Both the position numbers and the translations under genes were made by a program. The notes under the pieces were generated by a model, which saw only the letters and a program-made list of their open reading frames with translations, did no database searches and had not been told where the DNA came from. From CAZNYN01 sp964577295 (GTDB lineage: Bacteria > Synergistota > Synergistia > Synergistales > Synergistaceae), in NCBI GenBank assembly GCA_964577295.1, contig CAZNYN010000073.1, forward strand, positions 1 to 6,024: a stretch of DNA of 6,024 nucleotides. The letters are read 5' to 3'. Shown piece by piece: positions 1 through 4,636 of the stretch (the stretch's first letter is position 1; every line of letters begins with the position of its first letter).

Positions 1-33
1 CCGTTGGCGAACGATTGGAGAACAATTGGAGAA
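1..33. repeat. 11-nt tandem repeat, three units, at the left edge
   Basis: Three consecutive 11-nt units are visible: CCGTTGGCGAA (1-11), CGATTGGAGAA (12-22) and CAATTGGAGAA (23-33). They may continue to the left of the window. On the opposite strand, the units at 621-653 have a related sequence (for example CAATTGTTGAA). The period is close to one helical turn. No coding role is apparent, and the function is unknown. Confidence 0.7.
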
Positions 34-67
34 AAAACCAAGATTCCGCCTATGTCTTCGCTCCTTC

Positions 68-180
68 TCGACTCCCCGCAAATCTTTAGTGCGGGGAACA
101 GTGGCTTTAATATTTTAAAGAATTAAAGTCAAAACCAACGACACTAAACCCCGCACAGAAGCGTTGCGGGGAGACGATTA
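68..180. repeat. REPIN-like palindromic element, copy A
   Basis: Two hairpins each have a 7-bp CCCCGCA/TGCGGGG stem and a 9-nt loop: arms 74-80/90-96 and 149-155/165-171. They face each other across a 52-nt core (97-148). The outer arms 68-81 and 164-177 are also complementary with one mismatch, and 89-96 pairs with 149-156, so the whole element can fold as one long stem instead. Positions 72-180 match copy B (335-443) at 98 of 109 positions, and 7 of the 11 differences fall in the hairpin loops. Inverted pairs of REP hairpins about 100 nt long are the usual form of REPINs, which RAYT transposases mobilise. That identification is inferred from architecture only. Confidence 0.75.
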
Positions 181-220
181 GAAGGCCAAACCAAGACTTA
201 GCCAATGTTTTTGCCCCTTC

Positions 221-318
221 TCGCCTCCCCGCATAAGTAGAGAGCCAAAACAACGTTTCTTTGTTTTGTGCGAATCACTTAGTTTTTTCATCAGATTTTC
301 TGTGCGGGGTAAAGCGGC
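221..318. repeat. Disrupted relative of the REPIN-like element with an enlarged loop
   Basis: The left arm TCGCCTCCCCGCA (221-233) and the right arm GTGCGGGGT followed by an AGCGGC-containing stretch (302-316) match the left half of copies A and B. The CCCCGCA and TGCGGGG arms are 69 nt apart instead of 9. The extra sequence contains its own perfect 8-bp hairpin, CAAAACAA (246-253) with TTGTTTTG (261-268) around a 7-nt loop. The conserved core and right hairpin are missing, and copy B starts shortly afterwards. The 46 nt leading into this arm (188-233) match 35-80 at 38 positions, giving a period of about 153 nt with copy A. Confidence 0.6.
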
Positions 319-330
319 GTTGACCCACCC

Positions 331-443
331 TCGTCTCCCCGCAAATCTCCTGTGCGGGGTGCAGCGGCTTTAAGATTTTAAAGAATTAAAGTCAAAACCA
401 ACGACACTAAACCCCGCACTGAAAATTTGCGGGGAGACGATTA
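331..443. repeat. REPIN-like palindromic element, copy B
   Basis: This copy has the same layout as copy A: 7-bp GC hairpins with 9-nt loops at 337-343/353-359 and 412-418/428-434, around a 52-nt core (360-411). The long-range fold is perfect here: 331-346 pairs with 425-440 over 16 bp, and 352-360 pairs with 411-419 over 9 bp, with a symmetric 5/5 internal loop. The core contains a CTTTAA and TTAAAG inverted repeat shared with copy A. Two local hairpins and one long stem are therefore alternative structures. Confidence 0.8.
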
Positions 444-477
444 AAAAGCTAAACAGATATTTATCTTCCTACAACAT

Positions 478-577
478 TTCACGCAATGCGAAGCGAGCTC
501 TTCACTATGCTTCACCATGTTTCACGCGAAGCGACTTCCGCGAAGCGACCGCCGTGAAGCGAAGCAAAGCGACTTCC
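478..577. repeat. Short tandem repeats (TTCAC-led 10-mers and GCGAAGCGA 14-mers)
   Basis: Three 10-nt units start with TTCAC (501-510, 511-520, 521-530), with another TTCAC at 478-482. Two 14-nt units overlap and follow: GCGAAGCGACTTCC (526-539) and GCGAAGCGACCGCC (540-553). A variant ending in GCGACTTCC comes next (554-576). The 13-mer CACCATGTTTCAC at 513-525 recurs at 710-722. A 63-codon reading frame crosses this stretch, but its protein is low-complexity and has no SD that I can see, so I treat the stretch as noncoding. Confidence 0.65.
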
Positions 578-620
578 ACGCAGTGATAAGCCAAGGTTGC
601 GCCCCTGCCTCTGCCCCTGA

Positions 621-702
621 CAATCGTTCAACAATTGCTCAACCATCGCTCAACGCCCCTGCGCCTTTTCCATCGCTTGCCAACTGTTTGACTGTTGCTC
701 TG
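621..702. repeat. 11-nt tandem repeat array
   Basis: Three clear 11-nt units lie at 621-631 (CAATCGTTCAA), 632-642 (CAATTGCTCAA) and 643-653 (CCATCGCTCAA). After a 16-nt interruption, three degenerate units follow in the same period at 670-680, 681-691 and 692-702. The reverse complement resembles the 11-nt repeat at 1-33, so related arrays in opposite orientation bracket the REPIN-like elements. Confidence 0.65.
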
Positions 703-811
703 CATTAAACACCATGTTTCACTCATCCCCGCTTATCTGCCTTCCCTCTATTTGTTCGCAATAAGAACTTTCCTTACTGTCGTCTCTTAAATGAAAGGTA
801 AAAAAAAGGGT

Positions 812-919
812 TTATCCACAGGTTTTTTGCTGTTTTGGGCAGATTACCCCCACTGTCAGAGCTAAAACAGAGAGTTGGTCACAACTTAATCCACAATTTG
901 TGGATAACTGTGTTGATAA
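812..919. promoter_or_regulatory. DnaA-box cluster, candidate replication origin or DnaA-binding locus
   Basis: Four DnaA-box-like 9-mers occur in 108 bp. TTATCCACA is perfect at 812-820 on the plus strand and at 899-907 on the minus strand. TAATCCACA (887-895, plus) and TTATCAACA (911-919, minus) each differ by one base. The middle two form an inverted pair, ATCCACAA and TTGTGGAT, separated by one base. An A-rich run (801-807) lies just left of the first box and an AT-rich segment lies to the right at 975-1020. Clusters of this consensus in long intergenic regions are typical of oriC. dnaA and dnaN are not in the window and I see no clear DnaA-trio, so a DnaA titration or reactivation site remains possible. 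Confidence 0.6.
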
Positions 920-964
920 AATGGTGGACATGTGGACGTGCCGGAGAAAAGTAAAGCGCAAAGA

Positions 965-1044
965 GCCGCCGCGGTGATTGTACAACTTTTTTATGTTGAT
1001 ATTTCTCATTTACCGTAAAGTTCGGAGTGACTGCCCGCGGCGGC
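965..1044. repeat. GC-rich 10-bp inverted repeat around an AT-rich segment
   Basis: GCCGCCGCGG (965-974) and CCGCGGCGGC (1035-1044) are perfect reverse complements separated by 60 nt. The interval is mostly A and T and contains a second inverted pair, AACTTT (984-989) and AAAGTT (1017-1022). It starts 46 nt after the last DnaA box. It could be a GC-clamped unwinding element or just a long stem-loop downstream of the cupin gene. Confidence 0.55.
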
Positions 1045-1052
1045 AAGCCTCA

Positions 1053-1070
1053 GAATTGCTTCGGCAATTC
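1053..1070 (-). terminator. Hairpin just after the cupin stop, possible terminator
   Basis: The arms GAATTGC and GCAATTC (7 bp, perfect) enclose a 4-nt loop that reads TTCG on the plus strand and CGAA on the minus strand. The hairpin begins 8 nt after the cupin stop codon on the minus strand. No run of T follows it in that direction, so it is not a canonical intrinsic terminator. It may instead protect the 3' end of the message. Confidence 0.4.
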
Positions 1071-1078
1071 GAGTTTTG

Positions 1079-1423
1079 CTATTTCTTCGCTATCATCGCG
1101 CCTAAAATCAGTTTTTCTTTCGAGATGTTTTTTATTCCGTGTGAGTTTCCCATTCTGCATAGGAGTGTGTCGCCCGCTGTTACTTCTTTTTCTCTGCCTT
1201 CCTCGCAGTAGAGGCCGCGGCCGGAGATTATTTGGTAGACTTCTTCGTTGTCCTCGTGTTTGTGATAGCTGATGGATGCGCCTTCGTCCAGTTCGAGCCT
1301 TGTCACCATGATGAAGGCTCCCTCTTTGTCGGGGATTTCTACGGGATATGCCGTTGCAGTGCCTGTTCCCGCGCCTCCCAGTTTTTCTCTTTTTGTTCCT
1401 GTTGTGCTGTTTGTCAGTATCAT
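1079..1423 (-). CDS. Small single-domain cupin protein
   Basis: This 114-residue protein is one cupin beta-barrel, the usual size for the single-domain family. Cupin motif 1 is complete: G48, H54, H56, E61 and G68 fit G-x5-H-x-H-x4-E-x6-G. Motif 2 runs from G84 through G92 and H95 to N99, but the usual proline is replaced by R90. The metal ligands H54, H56, E61 and H95 are all present, so a bound divalent metal is likely. The substrate cannot be told from sequence: such proteins include isomerases, dioxygenases and sugar- or ligand-binding sensors. There is no signal peptide, so it is probably cytoplasmic. The ATG start is 5 nt after a strong SD (GGGGGAG). It is transcribed alone and divergently from the DUF362 gene. 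Confidence 0.85.
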   Translation of the reverse strand: MILTNSTTGTKREKLGGAGTGTATAYPVEIPDKEGAFIMVTRLELDEGASISYHKHEDNEEVYQIISGRGLYCEEGREKEVTAGDTLLCRMGNSHGIKNISKEKLILGAMIAKK

Positions 1424-1451
1424 AAAATCTCCCCCTTTTGTGTGCGGATAT

Positions 1452-1479
1452 TTTATACCTTTTTTGCGCGGCAGAGCAA
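1452..1479 (-). promoter_or_regulatory. Candidate promoter for the cupin gene
   Basis: On the minus strand, TTGCTC (1479-1474) and TATAAA (1457-1452) are separated by 16 nt and lie about 30-55 nt upstream of the cupin start. The -10 fits the sigma-70 consensus well and the -35 moderately. This is a pattern match only. Confidence 0.4.
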
Positions 1480-1662
1480 AAATTTCCTATGTCTGTGTTT
1501 TCGGCGCTGATTTTGGCATGAATCGCGGCGGATTTATTCAAAAAATGTGTTAAGTCTTTTAGACTAATCTTGACTTATGTGTCGGCCGATATCTCTCTTT
1601 TATGTATGTGATATCATTGCTTGGGAATTTCGGAATTTTTTAAAAAGAAGGAAGTTGTTGAT

Positions 1663-2781
1663 ATGGCTAAATCCAAGGTCTATTTTTCAAACATGCGTGC
1701 CACTCCCGAGCTTAATATTTTGGCAAAGCTCAGAAAGCTCATGGAGAGTGCGGGCATGGGTGAAATTAATTTTAAGAAGCAGTTTGCGGCGATAAAGCTT
1801 CATCTCGGAGAGCCGGGAAATATTGCCTATCTTCGCCCTAATTTTTCCAAGGTTGTGGCGGATTATGTGAAGGAGCTCGGAGGAAAGCCTTTTTTGACAG
1901 ACTGCAATACTCTCTATGTCGGGCGCAGAAAGGATGCTCTGGAGCATTTGGACGCGGCTTACGAGAACGGTTATAACCCTTTCTGCACGGGCTGCCAGGT
2001 GATAATTGCGGACGGGCTGAAGGGCACGGACGAAGCTCACGTTCCCGTCGAGGGCGGGAGCTATGTGAGAGAGGCGAAGATCGGGCGCGCCATTATGGAT
2101 GCGGACGTTTTCATCTCTCTGACTCACTTTAAGGGGCATGAGCTTTCCGGTTTCGGCGGGGCTATTAAGAATATAGGCATGGGCTCGGGCTCGCGCGCGG
2201 GAAAGCTGGAGATGCACAGTTCGGGAGTTCCCGCAGTGAAGGAAGATACGTGCGTCGGGTGCGGCAGGTGTGTTTCCGTCTGCGCACAGAGCGCTATAAG
2301 CCTGAACGGCACAGCTTCCATCGACGAGGATATGTGCGCGGGATGCGGCCGCTGTCTGGCTTTGTGCCCGTTTGACGCCATTGTGACTCAGTGGAACGAG
2401 GCCAATGAGACAATGTGCAGGAAGATGGCGGAGTATACGAAAGCTGTTATAGAGGGACGGCCTAACTTCCACATCAGCCTTGTCGTGGATGTGGCTCCGT
2501 TCTGCGACTGCCATGCTGAGAACGACGCTCCCATAGTTTCGGACATAGGGATGTTCGCCTCTTTTGACCCTGTGGCTCTCGACCAGGCCTGCGCCGATGC
2601 CGTTATGAGAGCTCCCGCGGCGGACGGAAGTCTGCTCTCCGATAAGCTTGCGGAAGGCTCTTCCCACTGCGACCACTTCCACACGGTACACCCTGACACT
2701 CACTGGCAGGTGACGCTCGAACACTGCGAGGAGCTGGGAATAGGAAGCAGGGATTATGAGATTATAGAGGTAGGATTTTAA
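1663..2781 (+). CDS. DUF362 family protein with two 4Fe-4S motifs
   Basis: The 372-residue protein has DUF362 sequence on both sides of a bacterial ferredoxin-type insert. The cysteines C197, C200, C203, C207 and C225, C228, C231, C235 form two CxxCxxCxxxC motifs, predicting two 4Fe-4S clusters; the residue after the last cysteine is Ala in the first motif and the usual Pro in the second. The family-typical stretches FKGHE (156-160) and GAIKNIGMG (166-174) precede it. Further cysteines occur at 108, 111, 281, 283 and 336. No signal peptide or membrane segment is visible, so a cytoplasmic electron-transfer role is likely, partner unknown. I chose the ATG at 1663 because GAAGGAAG (1647-1654) sits 8 nt before it; an in-frame TTG at 1621 has no SD. 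TTGACT at 1570-1575 could be a -35, but no well-spaced -10 follows. Confidence 0.9.
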   Translation: MAKSKVYFSNMRATPELNILAKLRKLMESAGMGEINFKKQFAAIKLHLGEPGNIAYLRPNFSKVVADYVKELGGKPFLTDCNTLYVGRRKDALEHLDAAYENGYNPFCTGCQVIIADGLKGTDEAHVPVEGGSYVREAKIGRAIMDADVFISLTHFKGHELSGFGGAIKNIGMGSGSRAGKLEMHSSGVPAVKEDTCVGCGRCVSVCAQSAISLNGTASIDEDMCAGCGRCLALCPFDAIVTQWNEANETMCRKMAEYTKAVIEGRPNFHISLVVDVAPFCDCHAENDAPIVSDIGMFASFDPVALDQACADAVMRAPAADGSLLSDKLAEGSSHCDHFHTVHPDTHWQVTLEHCEELGIGSRDYEIIEVGF

Positions 2782-2835
2782 AATATTAATTCAATTCTGC
2801 GGCAAATCGAAGATATAAGAAAAGTTTCTATACAC

Positions 2836-2885
2836 AATGCCGCCCGATTTTTCCGATTGTAATGTCGGGAATATCGGGCGGCATT
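2836..2885. terminator. Strong stem-loop terminator between convergent genes
   Basis: AATGCCGCCCGAT (2836-2848) and ATCGGGCGGCATT (2873-2885) form a perfect 13-bp stem. The 24-nt loop contains a smaller imperfect CCGA/TCGG stem. On the plus strand a T-rich run follows (2891-2900), so it should end the DUF362 transcript well. On the minus strand few T residues follow, so termination of the mntP operon there is less certain. The 53 nt between the DUF362 stop and the stem show nothing recognisable. Confidence 0.8.
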
Positions 2886-2896
2886 ATTGATTATTT

Positions 2897-3451
2897 TTAT
2901 ATTGCTTTGTATATGATGTTTGCGGCAATGAGCAGGAGAACAGCACCTCCGAAGTATTCCGCTCTCTCTCCCGCTTTTTTGCCAAGCATTCTGCCGCCCA
3001 GAGCCCCAATTATGGAGAGCAGGAAGGTTATAATTCCTGCCGCGGCAGCGAGCTTGTAGGCGGAACCTCCCGTGCTTTGGATGGAAAAGCCCACAGCCAA
3101 AGCGTCAAGCGACGTTGCGAATGCGAGGATTATTACATTTTTGAAGGTAATGCTCATGCAGGAGTTGTCGTCAGCTCCCTGATAGGCCTCTTTTATCATA
3201 TTTGCTCCGACCCATGTTATAAGAGCCGCGGCTATCCACGGTGTCCATGTGTCAAAATATCCCGATAAGTGCTCCGCTATCTCCGCTCCGACAATCGGCA
3301 TGAAGAACTGGAAAAAGCCGAAAGCGCATCCGAGTATTAGCCCGTCGCGCTTTTTAAAATCCTCGTGGCAGAGCCCGAGGCATATAGACACCGAGAACGC
3401 GTCCATAGCCAAAGACGCGGCAGTTGCATATACTTCTATATCAAAATTCAA
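2897..3451 (-). CDS. mntP: MntP-type manganese efflux pump
   Basis: The protein has 184 residues, close to the roughly 188 of E. coli MntP, and consists largely of hydrophobic segments, consistent with about six membrane helices. Two conserved acidic motifs fit the family: MDAFSVS with D17 near the N-terminus and SLDALAVG (114-121) with D116. The RMLGKKAGERAEYFGG stretch (154-169) also matches. MntP proteins export Mn(II) and protect against manganese excess. The start is TTG, supported by AAGGAAGG (3467-3460) 8 nt upstream. It overlaps the stop of the preceding permease gene by 4 nt (TTGA), indicating translational coupling. A yybP-ykoY manganese riboswitch often precedes mntP, but here the upstream sequence is the permease gene, so any such control would have to act ahead of the operon; none is evident in the 73-nt gap there. 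Confidence 0.9.
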   Translation of the reverse strand: MNFDIEVYATAASLAMDAFSVSICLGLCHEDFKKRDGLILGCAFGFFQFFMPIVGAEIAEHLSGYFDTWTPWIAAALITWVGANMIKEAYQGADDNSCMSITFKNVIILAFATSLDALAVGFSIQSTGGSAYKLAAAAGIITFLLSIIGALGGRMLGKKAGERAEYFGGAVLLLIAANIIYKAI

Positions 3452-4563
3452 TTCTGTTCCCTTCCTTTTATAACCCTTGTGCGGTAAATATCAACGACGA
3501 TAGAAAATAGGACAAGCACCAGAGGGCCAAGGAAAATTCCGAGGAATCCCCATGCTATCAATCCTCCGAAGAGGCCTATTATAATAAGCAGTGTCGGAAT
3601 TTCTCCCTCTTCCTTGCCTCCGCTGATCAGCAGCGGTCTCAGAATATTATCTATTGTGCCGACGATGAGAGTGCCCCAGACAAGGAGTATAGCACCGTTT
3701 TTGACATCTCCCGTCAAAAATAGGTACAAAGCGCCCGGAAACCAGACAGCCGCAGTTCCCGCAGGCAGCATTCCGAAGAAGAACATGAGAAGTCCGAAAA
3801 ATGCGGGATTTGTCAGTCCTACAAACCACCAGCCTAAAGCTCCCAAGAGAGCCTGGATCGCCACTGTGAGCAGAATGCCGAAAATTATTGAGTGCAGAGT
3901 GTCGTTTGTGCGTTTGAAAAAAGCTCGGCTCTCTTCTTTTGAGAGAGGAAGCAGAGCCCGCAGGTAATTTACAATTTTCTCCCCGTCTCTTATAAAGAAG
4001 AAAGAAGTCATGAGAACGACCATAATTTCAAAAAGGACGGAAGATGCGCTCATAATAAGATTTTTTGAAATAGCAGTGAGAAATGCGCCCGTCCACTGAG
4101 CCGCTTTTTGAAGAAAAGCTCTGACAGATGCTCCGTCGCTCAGGAATGAAGAAAAATAATCAGTCGCCCATGAGGGAAGCGATGCTGGCAGCAGCTCGAC
4201 GGGATTCTTCAGCTCGTTCGGCTCTATTTGAGCAAGAAAAGCAGCTACAGCGGAAGTCAAATGGCTGACCTCACTGCCCAAAGTTACCAAAATTGCCAAA
4301 AGAGGCGCTATTACGGCAAGAAGCATAATAAAAAGAGTTACAACGGAGGCGATTCCGGAAATTTTTCCGCGCGTCAGGGAATTTATTCTCTTATAAAGGG
4401 GCGTTACGGTAAAAGCCAGCATCCCAGACCAGAGCAGAGCCATCATAAGCGGCGCTGTTATCTTCCACGCAAGCAGAGCCATAATGGAGAAAAAAACTAT
4501 AAATGGGAGTCTGTCCCTATTTTTACTTAAATCAACAGCATTTCTCTCTTCAAAATCCACCAT
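3448..4563 (-). CDS. AI-2E family (UPF0118) membrane permease
   Basis: The 371-residue length is typical of the family. Hydrophobic segments lie near 20-55, 66-97, 160-192, 222-250, 252-284, 289-304 and 322-360, with a longer polar stretch around 98-158 that is probably outside the membrane. Family-typical stretches include LLPLS (204-208), GMLPAG (264-269), DNILRP (305-310) and the glycine-rich end at 323-348. Members have been assigned to AI-2 export, ion-driven antiport or unknown transport, so the substrate is not predictable. The ATG is 6 nt after GGGGG (4574-4570). It is the first gene of a two-gene operon with mntP, whose TTG start overlaps its TGA. A role in cation homeostasis is a guess from that neighbour only. 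Confidence 0.88.
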   Translation of the reverse strand: MVDFEERNAVDLSKNRDRLPFIVFFSIMALLAWKITAPLMMALLWSGMLAFTVTPLYKRINSLTRGKISGIASVVTLFIMLLAVIAPLLAILVTLGSEVSHLTSAVAAFLAQIEPNELKNPVELLPASLPSWATDYFSSFLSDGASVRAFLQKAAQWTGAFLTAISKNLIMSASSVLFEIMVVLMTSFFFIRDGEKIVNYLRALLPLSKEESRAFFKRTNDTLHSIIFGILLTVAIQALLGALGWWFVGLTNPAFFGLLMFFFGMLPAGTAAVWFPGALYLFLTGDVKNGAILLVWGTLIVGTIDNILRPLLISGGKEEGEIPTLLIIIGLFGGLIAWGFLGIFLGPLVLVLFSIVVDIYRTRVIKGREQN

Positions 4564-4580
4564 AAAAAACCCCCATAATG

Positions 4581-4612
4581 TATAATAGCGAATGAGGAAA
4601 TTATAACATCAA
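4581..4612. promoter_or_regulatory. Divergent promoter region between the permease operon and ftsZ
   Basis: The 73-nt gap holds TATAAT at 4581-4586 on the plus strand, a perfect -10 for ftsZ, though no good -35 lies 16-18 nt before it. On the minus strand, TATTAT (4587-4582) overlaps it and could serve the permease gene with TTGATG (4612-4607) as a -35, at a long 19-nt spacing. TATAAC at 4602-4607 is another possible plus-strand -10. The two -10 candidates share bases, so the divergent transcripts may compete. Confidence 0.4.
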
Positions 4613-4636
4613 TTACAATCGAAAGAGGTGTCTGCT

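Noticed and set aside
68..443. CRISPR array suggested by repeated GC-rich palindromes
   Set aside because: The repeats come as inverted hairpin pairs and the intervening cores are nearly identical between copies, whereas CRISPR spacers would be unique. Unit spacing is irregular and no cas gene is visible.
517..708. 63-codon plus-strand reading frame
   Set aside because: It runs through tandem repeats, has no visible SD, and encodes a low-complexity product resembling no family I know.
812..1009. 65-codon minus-strand reading frame across the DnaA boxes
   Set aside because: It spans the box cluster and part of the GC inverted repeat, and its product looks random. The regulatory reading explains the sequence better.
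1050..1541. 163-codon minus-strand frame overlapping the cupin gene
   Set aside because: It is a shadow in another frame of the same strand, with a highly basic low-complexity product. The cupin frame has clear motifs and an SD.
1621..1662. N-terminal extension of the DUF362 protein from a TTG at 1621
   Set aside because: No SD precedes the TTG, while a strong SD lies inside the extension at the right distance from the ATG at 1663.
1687..2724. 345-codon minus-strand frame opposite the DUF362 gene
   Set aside because: It is antisense to a gene with two intact 4Fe-4S motifs and shows no recognisable domain. Long antisense frames are common in GC-rich coding DNA.
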